A stretch of DNA of 64,000 nucleotides from Robertmurraya_A mangrovi. GTDB lineage: Bacteria > Bacillota > Bacilli > Bacillales > Cytobacillaceae. The notes beneath the pieces are model-generated. The model saw only the letters and a program-made list of their open reading frames with translations. It searched no databases and was not told where the DNA came from. The stretch lies in contig NZ_JAXOFX010000012.1 of the NCBI RefSeq assembly GCF_034427655.1, forward strand, positions 67,725 to 131,724, written 5' to 3'. How positions within the stretch are numbered: position 1 is the stretch's first letter; each line of letters begins with the position of its first letter. Positions 24,329 through 32,249 of the stretch are shown one piece after another. The position numbers and the translations under genes are program-made.

Positions 24329-25966
24329 TTACTTCTCTAAATTCAATCCTACGAATGGATGTTCATCTCGGTTAGCTGGGAAATTAAAATTAGAAACATC
24401 CTTTTGGTAGATTGCTATTTTTTTAATATAAGAAATAGGTACAATCGCACCTTGTTCTTGAAGCGAACCTAAAATGGCTGTGTAAAGTTGTTGACGCTCA
24501 TTTTCATCCGTCGTTTTTTGAACTTTAGCTATTTGCTCAAGGATCTCCTCTTTATTAGGATAAGCTGAGATAGCCTCTTTAAAGCCAAATCCTTCAGTAG
24601 CAACTACATTTACAAAAGCATGCGGATCATACGGAGCACCATAGTTACTAAAGAAATTCATGTCGAACTGATTCGCTTTAAAGCGTTCTACTTGTGTAGT
24701 AAGCTCAACTCCCACAATATTTAATTTAACCCCTAATCCTGCCCACTCAGACTGTAATGTCTCAGCCATTGTTTTTTGAATGGATTCCGCAGAATTAAAC
24801 ATTAATTCAATTTCAAGTAGTTTTCCATCTTTTTCACGAACATTTTTGCCTTCTGGTAGCTTCCAACCTGCTTCATCAAGTAATTGCTTTGCTTTCTCTA
24901 CATTATAATCAACCTTGGTAGCATTTACTTCAGAAGTATAAGGGAAGTTTGTCGGTAAAATATAATCTGCTTGCTCTTCTAAACCTGATGTTACGCCCTC
25001 AACCATTGCTTGTTTATTAAAGCCATAATGCAATGCTTGGCGAACACGCATATCGGAAAGTTGTTCTTTGTTCGTATTCATTACTAATTGTCTAGTAGCG
25101 ACTGGTTCAGAAACACTAGTCTTGTAAGAACCTGTAGATTCTAATTGTTTAAAAGAATCTACACTGATAACACCCTCACCATATACTAAGTCTAAATCAC
25201 CTTTTTCGAAGGCAAGTACGCGTGTTTCAGCATCAGGAATCACTTTTACTTTAATCTTCTCTACTTGAGGAACTTCTCCCCAATAATTTTCATTACGCTT
25301 AAAAATAGCATATTCATCCACTTTATATTCATCTAATACCCACGGACCAGTTCCAACCGGTTTCACTATTTCTTTAGATGTATCTCCATCTTCAGGAAAA
25401 CCAGCTTCCCCTAGGAATCGAACGGGACGTACAACCGCTAACTCCTGAATAGTTGGGTAATAAGATTCATTTAATACTAATTTAAAAGTATATTCATCTA
25501 CGATCTCTGTTTGAGAGACTTTAGGTATAAAACCTAACCAGCTGTGTAAATCTACATTTTTTAATATAGCATCAAAGTTCTTTTTTACAATCTCAGCATT
25601 AAAACTTGTTCCATCAGAGAATTTCACATCTTGGCGTAGGTGGAATACATATTCTTTTCCATCTTTAGAAACGTCCCAAGACTCAGCTAAGTGTGGTTTG
25701 ATTTCTCCACCATTCTGATAACTAACTAAAGGTTCATAAATCATGGATTGAGCAAATAATTGGTTTGGATTATATAGATGGGGATTCATTCCACCTATAT
25801 CTCTAGGCCATGCAAAAGTGACCATATGTTCCTTGTCACTTGAAGAGTCTTCAGAAGAATCTCCTGTTTCATTTGTACAACCAAGTAAAACCATGGAAAG
25901 CATAAGAATAACTACAGAAATAAAAGTAAATCGTTTTTTAGTTTTCATGTTTATTATGTTTGACAT
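24329..25966 (-). CDS. NikA-like solute-binding lipoprotein of a metal/metallophore importer
   Basis: 545 residues. Lipobox MVLLGC near residue 30, then an acidic Ser linker and a family-5 solute-binding domain (WPRDIGGMNPHLYNPNQLFA ... VKPVGTGPWVL ... NENYWGEVP). The opening WPRDIGG-NPH resembles NikA/CntA-type nickel or metallophore-binding proteins rather than peptide-binding OppA. AAGGAGT lies eight bases before ATG 25966. A Fur-type box lies 20 bp upstream of the start, so the operon is probably induced by iron limitation; an iron-responsive metallophore-metal cargo is more likely than free nickel (inference). Confidence 0.87.
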   Translation of the reverse strand: MSNIINMKTKKRFTFISVVILMLSMVLLGCTNETGDSSEDSSSDKEHMVTFAWPRDIGGMNPHLYNPNQLFAQSMIYEPLVSYQNGGEIKPHLAESWDVSKDGKEYVFHLRQDVKFSDGTSFNAEIVKKNFDAILKNVDLHSWLGFIPKVSQTEIVDEYTFKLVLNESYYPTIQELAVVRPVRFLGEAGFPEDGDTSKEIVKPVGTGPWVLDEYKVDEYAIFKRNENYWGEVPQVEKIKVKVIPDAETRVLAFEKGDLDLVYGEGVISVDSFKQLESTGSYKTSVSEPVATRQLVMNTNKEQLSDMRVRQALHYGFNKQAMVEGVTSGLEEQADYILPTNFPYTSEVNATKVDYNVEKAKQLLDEAGWKLPEGKNVREKDGKLLEIELMFNSAESIQKTMAETLQSEWAGLGVKLNIVGVELTTQVERFKANQFDMNFFSNYGAPYDPHAFVNVVATEGFGFKEAISAYPNKEEILEQIAKVQKTTDENERQQLYTAILGSLQEQGAIVPISYIKKIAIYQKDVSNFNFPANRDEHPFVGLNLEK

Positions 25967-25983
25967 CTAAAATACTCCTTAAG

Positions 25984-26006
25984 TTGATAATGAGAACTAT
26001 TATCAA
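25984..26006 (-). promoter_or_regulatory. Fur box upstream of the Nik-type operon
   Basis: GATAATGAGAACTATTATC (25986-26004) matches the classical GATAATGATAATCATTATC Fur box at 16 of 19 positions, with flanking TT/AA extending the inverted repeat. It lies between the presumed promoter and the lipoprotein start. Confidence 0.82.
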
Positions 26007-26217
26007 TATAGAGTTTAAACATGTCCTTGTCAATCTTATTTTGAATTATTCATAAATTCGCCAAACCTTCCTTTTCTGAAGGCTGTTTAAGGCTCATTTT
26101 TAGCCGAAATGTTTTATTAACGAAAAATACTATACTTGGTTAACAGCCATAGCAGTAACTCCTGAACTTACAGCTTCCCCATTCACACCCCATAGTAAAA
26201 TACTATTATTTTCAGCT
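26007..26217. other. Intergenic stretch with a startless short frame
   Basis: No gene with a start is visible. On the minus strand an open frame of about 40 codons (reading ...LLWGVNGEAVSSGVTAMAV...) begins after a stop inside the terminator at 26218-26258 and has no start or ribosome site. It may be chance or the tail of a lost gene. Confidence 0.4.
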
Positions 26218-26258
26218 TGTAAAAAAGCGTACCCAGTGGAAGGGTACGCTTTTTACAA
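26218..26258. terminator. Terminator downstream of the Ig-like protein gene
   Basis: AAAAAGCGTACCC/GGGTACGCTTTTT with a 7-base loop, extended by TTGTA/TACAA; T-rich on both strands. Confidence 0.93.
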
Positions 26259-26300
26259 ATTTGGAACTAATTATTTATAAGCAAATACATTTTTGCGAAT

Positions 26301-28265
26301 CTACTCAAAGATTATCTTTACCGTTACTTCCAATCTTGTTGCAGGGTCTGTATTGGAAACATTTATTGGTAGAGTAAAGAATTCACTATAGAGGGTATAT
26401 TCACCCGGTTTTTTCCATGATTCAAAAACAAATGGTCTAATATCCCACCTTACTTCAACTTCATGCTCTTTATCTGCAGAATCAACTATGGTTACTTTAT
26501 TAGGTAATGCGGCCTTAAATTGTTCCAATGTAATATCTTTTGAGACATAGAGTTGTTCTAATGGCTTAATTTCTTTTAGCGTATTATCTGTTTTAATTAC
26601 GATTTTTACATAATTTGCTGTAGTGCCTCTATCAGCTACAACAAATAGGTTATTTTCACCGTACAATGTTTCTTTATAGGCGTCACCAAGTAGTATCTCA
26701 TGCGTATACATCCCTTCAGGTACATCAAAGTGGATGGTATATTCTCCAACTGGAATCGCATTTAAGATGTAACTTTCCTTACGATTCCAAGGGGTACTTC
26801 CCTCTCTATATTCTTTCCCTGTTGCTTTGTTCTTGAGATAAAATGATCCTTTAATATTTTCAAAAGATATTTTATTACTACTTGTATCAGAATCTTTATA
26901 TAGGCTTATTTGTACTTTCCCTGTTACAATTGGTGCTGGTTCCTCTCTTACAATCGTTATTTCTCTTACAGTTTTGTTCCCAGCCCCGTCTATTAGCACA
27001 TAAGTAAAGACATTCTCACCTACTTCTAAGTCTACAGACCATTCTAAAGTTTTGTCCATTTCAGAACTATAGTTCCCTTCGTATAGCCCAATATGACTAT
27101 CAAACTCATACAGTTCTAAATAACTGAATCTATCCTTCATATTAATTTCGAGTTGAGCTGTATCTGAAGTCGTTTCTCTTTCTTTCACCACAATATTTAA
27201 TTCTGGAGGTGTCGTATCAACATAGAACCTTCTCGCAATACTTCCATTTTTTCCAGATTGCGAAATAACATTTACACTAATAGCATGTGAATTATCTTCT
27301 AATGTAAGAGTTTTACTGAATTTATATGCAGGTCCTTTATGAACAACCTGCCCGTTGCTTTTTACTTCTGCATTTTCTTCATATACAACATCCGCTTCTT
27401 GACCTTGAATCAGGATTTTTTCAAGATATTTTACATTTGTTACATAACCTTCGAATAAAATATTAGAATCCGCAAATGTTTCTAGAGATGTTGGGGAATG
27501 CATATATATGGATGGGAAGAAATAATTATCTGCTGCTTCTTTCTCAAGATATTGAATTTTTTCTAATAATGCCCCTAATAATTCTTCGCCTACAATATCC
27601 GCATTTGGATTTATTTCTTTCACTTTATCCACCTTATTTATTGCAGCTAATACTGCTTCCTTATCCTTAATTCTTATATCTTCAAATGATGGCAAAGATT
27701 TTATTGCATCTTCTGCCTCTTGAATCATATCAAGTAATAATAGTTGTTTTATTCTATTTTCTAATTCCTCTAATCTATTCAAATTGGTCACTAATTCTTG
27801 CTCTTCAGGTGTTAATGCATCATAATATTTTCTTGCTGCTTCTACCATTTCTTTATCATCTAATGCTAATTCCATTACAGTTGGCAGCTCATCAATTCGT
27901 TTGATCGCCTCATTAACACGGCTCTTATCCATTACATACTTTATTTTTTTTGCTAGTTTTACGATTTCATTTTTTCCACTAAAGACCTTTATATCTATTT
28001 CAGATGCTTTAAAAATTGATTTTGTAAAATAGCCATTTTTGTCTAGGTTTACTTTAAAGCCATTAATCTCTAAACTTACCTTTTTATTTCCTTTGTAACT
28101 CTCTGGTACGTCTAAGGCACCTTTGATGTCTATTTTCTTACCCTCAGAGTCTATTATAGTTGGTTCCTTAACCCATCTAATATCATCTGCTTTTTGACCA
28201 AATACAACCGCACTACTCATAAGCATTGTCATTACCACTAGAAAAAATAGTATTTTCTTACTCAT
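26301..28265 (-). CDS. Large secreted protein with helical spacer and Ig-like domains
   Basis: 654 residues. Signal peptide MSKKILFFLVVMTMLMSSAV then FG/QKADD. A small beta domain (about 30-105) is followed by helical repeats with DALTPEEQELVTNLNRLEEL and a similar second unit (about 110-240), a stretch seen as linker in many Gram-positive surface proteins. Then come several beta-sandwich domains (about 250-430, including YVDTTPPELNIVV and GAGNKTVREITIV, typical Ig-like edges) and a C-terminal beta region. No sortase motif, SLH domain or membrane anchor is seen. Function unknown; probably adhesion or wall-associated. It is a single gene with its own terminator. Confidence 0.75.
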   Translation of the reverse strand: MSKKILFFLVVMTMLMSSAVVFGQKADDIRWVKEPTIIDSEGKKIDIKGALDVPESYKGNKKVSLEINGFKVNLDKNGYFTKSIFKASEIDIKVFSGKNEIVKLAKKIKYVMDKSRVNEAIKRIDELPTVMELALDDKEMVEAARKYYDALTPEEQELVTNLNRLEELENRIKQLLLLDMIQEAEDAIKSLPSFEDIRIKDKEAVLAAINKVDKVKEINPNADIVGEELLGALLEKIQYLEKEAADNYFFPSIYMHSPTSLETFADSNILFEGYVTNVKYLEKILIQGQEADVVYEENAEVKSNGQVVHKGPAYKFSKTLTLEDNSHAISVNVISQSGKNGSIARRFYVDTTPPELNIVVKERETTSDTAQLEINMKDRFSYLELYEFDSHIGLYEGNYSSEMDKTLEWSVDLEVGENVFTYVLIDGAGNKTVREITIVREEPAPIVTGKVQISLYKDSDTSSNKISFENIKGSFYLKNKATGKEYREGSTPWNRKESYILNAIPVGEYTIHFDVPEGMYTHEILLGDAYKETLYGENNLFVVADRGTTANYVKIVIKTDNTLKEIKPLEQLYVSKDITLEQFKAALPNKVTIVDSADKEHEVEVRWDIRPFVFESWKKPGEYTLYSEFFTLPINVSNTDPATRLEVTVKIIFE

Positions 28266-28546
28266 CTCGATTTCAAATCCCCCTAACGTATTGTTAATTC
28301 AATAAATAAATATTCCTACTTTCCTCTTAATATGTATTTTTTGAATATTTAATCTTTTAACTACTTGTCTAAACTACATGATTTTCAATAGATTTATTAA
28401 TAGAAAGAGGGTTTAGAAAGGGGGAATTATCCTGACCACTTATAAAATTATTTTTAAATGCACTGAATCATAAGAATACTATTGATAAAATTTATGAAAT
28501 TGAGCTAGCTATACCTTATAATATAGGAAAAGGAGAGATGATATAT

Positions 28547-28791
28547 ATGAAGTGGCAAGAAGTTAGAGAATTATTCCCAAATCAGTTTGTATTAGTGTCG
28601 ATTCTTAATTACCATGAGGAAGAGAATAAGAAAATTATTGATGAAGTCGCAGCCATTCGGTCCATTCCAGAAGAAAATGTAAATAAGGAATTTTTAATGT
28701 AGAACCTGGACATATTGTCTACCATACATCGAATGAGGAATGTATCGTTCATATTCGTAAAGACCCGTTGATGAGGGTGAGACGAATATAA
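28547..28791 (+). pseudogene. Frameshifted small conserved protein paired with the retropepsin gene
   Basis: ATG 28547 (GGAGAG upstream) reads MKWQEVRELFPNQFVLVSIL and stops at TAG 28700-28702 after 51 codons. The next frame continues from the T5 run at 28691-28695 without a break as NVEPGHIVYHTSNEECIVHI and RKDPLMRVRRI, ending TAA 28789-28791, which overlaps the next ATG. Restoring one T would give a single protein of about 81 residues. Similar MKWQEVRELYP...PGxxVYHTS...PLMR proteins precede retropepsin-like genes in other Firmicutes as far as I recall. It could be a true mutation, a phase-variable run or a sequencing error. Confidence 0.7.
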
Positions 28792-29174
28792 TGAAAATAT
28801 CATTTGATGGACAACTTATTACAACATCACTTAAAGTTACTTTTCGAGGTCGTACGTTACAAATCGATGATATGATTATTGATACAGGTTCCTCTCATAC
28901 TGTAATTAGCCCAGATATATTAGAAGACATAGGGGTAACGTATGAAAATGGTGACGATATTTATGAAGCGTACGGAATTGGTGGTTCAGTTCCATTCTAT
29001 ACAAAGGTAATGGAAGAAATTCAAATCGATAAAATTAATCTAAAGAATATTGAAATTGATGTGGGGGTCCTTCCAAAAAATCATAATGGACTACTAGGGT
29101 TGGATATTTTAATGAACTACAATTTTATTGTAGATTTGGACAAGTTAGAATTATATCCAGCAAAATATAAATAA
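28791..29174 (+). CDS. Retropepsin-like aspartic protease
   Basis: 127 residues. The single active-site motif IIDTGSSHTVIS lies near residue 25 and the hydrophobic HNGLLGLDILMNYNFIVDL near the C-terminus supplies the second conserved block, so it should work as a homodimer like retroviral proteases. No signal peptide or membrane helix is seen, so it is cytosolic. Its ATG overlaps the stop of the frameshifted upstream gene (TAATG), implying translational coupling to it; a broken partner may therefore lower its expression. The physiological substrate is unknown. Confidence 0.8.
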   Translation: MKISFDGQLITTSLKVTFRGRTLQIDDMIIDTGSSHTVISPDILEDIGVTYENGDDIYEAYGIGGSVPFYTKVMEEIQIDKINLKNIEIDVGVLPKNHNGLLGLDILMNYNFIVDLDKLELYPAKYK

Positions 29175-29521
29175 GAGATTTAAGTATAATGAATATAATT
29201 TCTAGGAACAAAGTTTTAAAATCCAAATACATCACTACTGCAAATATTTTTAACTCCACAATACACTCACTCTATTTCCGCTAATTTTTCTTTCTTAAAA
29301 TTATTCCTCAAATTTAAAAGATTCTTTTAGTACTCAAAATAATAATTGTAAGAATCAATGCATTCTCATTTTCTCAAGAAAAAACCCAGTCCCGGGCTTT
29401 TCTCACGATATTTTTCATAATTTCCTCGAGTACTCCACTCGCTTTTCTTTCAATAACTAAAAATTAATAATATAATAATTTAGATAATTAAAAAAACTCA
29501 AAGGAAAAGGTGAGTTCAAAC
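29175..29521. other. Intergenic region without a recognised gene
   Basis: AT-rich. A weak hairpin AAAACCC/GGGCTTTT at about 29386-29402 may be a terminator for the retropepsin gene. No clear -35/-10 for the M3 peptidase was found. Confidence 0.5.
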
Positions 29522-31219
29522 ATGACACAAGATACAAGTCAAAACTATTATAAAGAACTAGTTGATTTAAAAGATGTAGCCGGATTAGAAACTCAGATTC
29601 GAAGTTTGCTAGATGCTCCGATCGAATCCGTTTCTGACTTAGAAACGTGGTTAAACGATGAAAAGGATTTAACAATGCAGATCACAGAGGCCATGACAGG
29701 ACATCAAGTCGACTTCTACCGAAACACAGAGGATGCTATTATCAAGTCAACTTATCTTCATGACCAGCAAGTCATCCAGCCACTTTTAATGAAATATGAA
29801 GCAGAGTTGAATAAAAAGTGCTGTGAGTCTCCTTATTTCCATCAACTAGATGAAAACCGTTACGGCTTGATGCGACGCGTTCGCGAGTCTAAAGTGAAAC
29901 TGTTCAGAGAAGAAAACATTCCATTAATGGTAAAAGAACAAGAGCTTAGTACGAAGTATAGCGAAATAATGGGGGGGCTAACAGTTGAATGGGAAGGCGA
30001 GGAAAAGCCTTTTCCGTTTATCGAATCCCAACTCGATCATCCTGACAGAGCCGTGCGTGAAAAAGCTTATCGATCAATGATGGCAACCCTTCGTCAAATT
30101 AAGCCCGATTTGGATGCCATCATGGACGAGCTTGTCCAACTGCGCCATCAAATGGCAGTAAATGCAGGTTTTGAAAATTATCGTGATTATATGTTTGTGG
30201 TTAAAAATCGCGAGTACAGCATCCAAGATTGTTATGACTTTCATGAAAATGTTGAGAAGCATATTATCCCTGCTTGGAATCGACTCGCAGCTGTTTTTAA
30301 GTCCAAGCTTGGTGTTGATGCGTATCGTCCTTGGGATAACACCGCTAAACTCATGAAAAAACCACCATACTCCGAGGTGTCTACGCTAATGGATGGTGTA
30401 GCGGAAATGTTAGGCAATACCGACCCTTATTTTGCAGAACGTTTCAATTACATGAGGGAGAATGGATTACTAGATCTTGGCGATCGGAAAGGAAAAAGCC
30501 CAGGTGGTTTCTGTACCTCCTTACCTGTTTCAGGGGATACCTTTGTCTTTGCTAACTTTAGTCCATCCTTTTTCTCGCTTATCGCCCTCATTCATGAAAT
30601 GGGCCATGCGGTGAATGGGTACCTTCAGTTTTCCGAACAAGGGGCTCTCGAAGAATACAAACTGCGAGCAGAAGTTGCGGAACTGTATTCTCATGGGATG
30701 GAAATGCTCCTATTGGATAAGCTGGATCGTTTTTATACAGAAGAAGAAGATGTTAAGAGCGCCCAGCGTGAAGAACTGAGACGGGCATTTACCATGTTAT
30801 ACGGCCCATTATCAGGGGACCTTTTCCAGCATTGGATGTATACGAATCCTAACCACACGGCCAAAGAACGGGATGAAAAGTTCTTTGAAATCTCAAAACG
30901 TTATGGCTTAAACCCTGTCGATACATCTGGGTTTGAGGAGGAAATTGGGATGAGTTGGGCTAAGACCCTTCATTATTTCCAGGTTCCATTCTATCTTATT
31001 GAATACTCCATCTCAATGCTCGGTGCTCTACAACTACTTGAGAATTATCAAAATAATCCTGAACAAGCTATCGAATTCTTTAAAAAAGGGGCAAGTGCGG
31101 ACTACAACCAATCCATTGCAGCGATTTATAAAGAAACTGGGGTCAGTTTTGATTTTTCAGAGCCAGCCGTTAAGCGTATGGGTGAATTCCTAGAAAAAGT
31201 CATTCAAGACATTCATTAA
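29522..31219 (+). CDS. M3 family metallopeptidase (PepF/oligoendopeptidase-like)
   Basis: 565 residues, the common size of M3B oligopeptidases. The zinc motif HEMGH lies near residue 358 with a downstream Glu in KLRAEVAELYSHG as third ligand. The N-terminal helical part is typical of the clam-shell fold. It is cytosolic, with no signal peptide, and would cut short peptides. ATG 29522 has AAGGTGAG seven bases ahead; the GTG four codons earlier lies in that signal. Monocistronic, followed by a terminator. Confidence 0.9.
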   Translation: MTQDTSQNYYKELVDLKDVAGLETQIRSLLDAPIESVSDLETWLNDEKDLTMQITEAMTGHQVDFYRNTEDAIIKSTYLHDQQVIQPLLMKYEAELNKKCCESPYFHQLDENRYGLMRRVRESKVKLFREENIPLMVKEQELSTKYSEIMGGLTVEWEGEEKPFPFIESQLDHPDRAVREKAYRSMMATLRQIKPDLDAIMDELVQLRHQMAVNAGFENYRDYMFVVKNREYSIQDCYDFHENVEKHIIPAWNRLAAVFKSKLGVDAYRPWDNTAKLMKKPPYSEVSTLMDGVAEMLGNTDPYFAERFNYMRENGLLDLGDRKGKSPGGFCTSLPVSGDTFVFANFSPSFFSLIALIHEMGHAVNGYLQFSEQGALEEYKLRAEVAELYSHGMEMLLLDKLDRFYTEEEDVKSAQREELRRAFTMLYGPLSGDLFQHWMYTNPNHTAKERDEKFFEISKRYGLNPVDTSGFEEEIGMSWAKTLHYFQVPFYLIEYSISMLGALQLLENYQNNPEQAIEFFKKGASADYNQSIAAIYKETGVSFDFSEPAVKRMGEFLEKVIQDIH

Positions 31220-31255
31220 GAAGTGGAGCACAAACTCAATTCCTTATAGCAAAGA

Positions 31256-31294
31256 GGTACAACTAGTGAGATTTTCTAGTTGTACCTTTTGTTT
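31256..31294 (+). terminator. Terminator of the M3 peptidase gene
   Basis: GGTACAACTA/TAGTTGTACC stem then TTTTGTTT. Confidence 0.92.
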
Positions 31295-31356
31295 ATGTAA
31301 GGTCATTTTTATGAATTCCTATTAAGATGTAGGTACGGACTTTTTATAAGGAACGT

Positions 31357-31391
31357 AAAAAAAGGCAACACCCATGAGGGTTAGTTGCCTT
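31357..31391 (-). terminator. Terminator of the FixH/YtkA-like lipoprotein operon
   Basis: AAGGCAAC/GTTGCCTT with an inner ACCC/GGGT pair; on the minus strand it ends in seven T. Confidence 0.9.
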
Positions 31392-31442
31392 CTTCTAAAA
31401 TGACTTGGAACAAACACTCAACGTGTGTAAAGTGAATAGCCC

Positions 31443-32249
31443 CTAAGGCACCTCCACCACATAAGGCACCGTAACAACCTCCCCATCCCTCTGAAACTGC
31501 CCCCAAACCTTATAAACCCCACTCTGAGGAAACTCTGTCTCAAATAACGCTTCAGGTCCACTCCCCTGCTCTTCCAACGCATGCACATGCAAATACCGCT
31601 CTCCGTCTTCAGACAATACAACCACGTGTCCAATTGACCCCAAATAAGGTTCAAGGTCCGTTACTGGTTCCTTCCCATCCCCCTCGGAAACCGTAAACTT
31701 TAATGTTACCTCCTTCCCAGTCTCAAGCCCTGGCTCAACAGATAACACCACATTCATTCCATCAACCTTCTTCTCCAAACGATCATCTACCTTAACAGCT
31801 ACACCTTGAGCAGCTTCCCCTTCAACCGTCACCCAATCCATTTTACTTATGGAATGGCCGTTTGTTGGTTTGAAATCTGCAATCATCCGGTACTCCCCTC
31901 CTGCCGGAAATTCATTCTCAATTTCAAACACTCCATCCCCCTTATACTCGGGATGGATATGGTTAAAGTAGGATAAATCCTTGCTTACCACAATTAAATG
32001 TAGTAGCTTCTCATGGTTCACTTCAAAATCATCCATTGGCTCGCCTTTATTTGTAACAGATATCCTAATTAAATCACTTTTACCGGAAGCTTGATTCTTT
32101 TCAAGCTCCCAGTTCACCTTCACATCATCTGTAATGATTCGATTGCTTTCCTCTACAATCTCTTCTTCTTCCCATGATGATTCCTTACCGCAGGCTGACA
32201 ATAGCAACGCAGCCACCGTTAAAAATAGTAACCCTATTCTCCTACTCAT
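31443..32249 (-). CDS. Lipoprotein with two YtkA/FixH-like beta domains
   Basis: 268 residues. Lipobox LLLSAC near residue 20. Two repeats follow: residues about 40-145 with HEKLLHLIVV ... FNHIHPEYKGDG ... YRMIADF, and about 155-268 with GSIGHVVVLS ... YLHVHALEEQG ... YKVWGQF. Each unit places His residues (HLIVV/HVVVL and HIHP/HVHA) where YtkA-like domains could bind a metal such as copper; this is inference. Its ATG overlaps the ABC permease stop by 8 bp, making it the last gene of the transporter operon. Confidence 0.78.
   Translation of the reverse strand: MSRRIGLLFLTVAALLLSACGKESSWEEEEIVEESNRIITDDVKVNWELEKNQASGKSDLIRISVTNKGEPMDDFEVNHEKLLHLIVVSKDLSYFNHIHPEYKGDGVFEIENEFPAGGEYRMIADFKPTNGHSISKMDWVTVEGEAAQGVAVKVDDRLEKKVDGMNVVLSVEPGLETGKEVTLKFTVSEGDGKEPVTDLEPYLGSIGHVVVLSEDGERYLHVHALEEQGSGPEALFETEFPQSGVYKVWGQFQRDGEVVTVPYVVEVP

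Noticed and set aside
30074..30356. Short frames on both strands inside the M3 peptidase gene
   Set aside because: Overlap a well-supported gene; low-quality composition.
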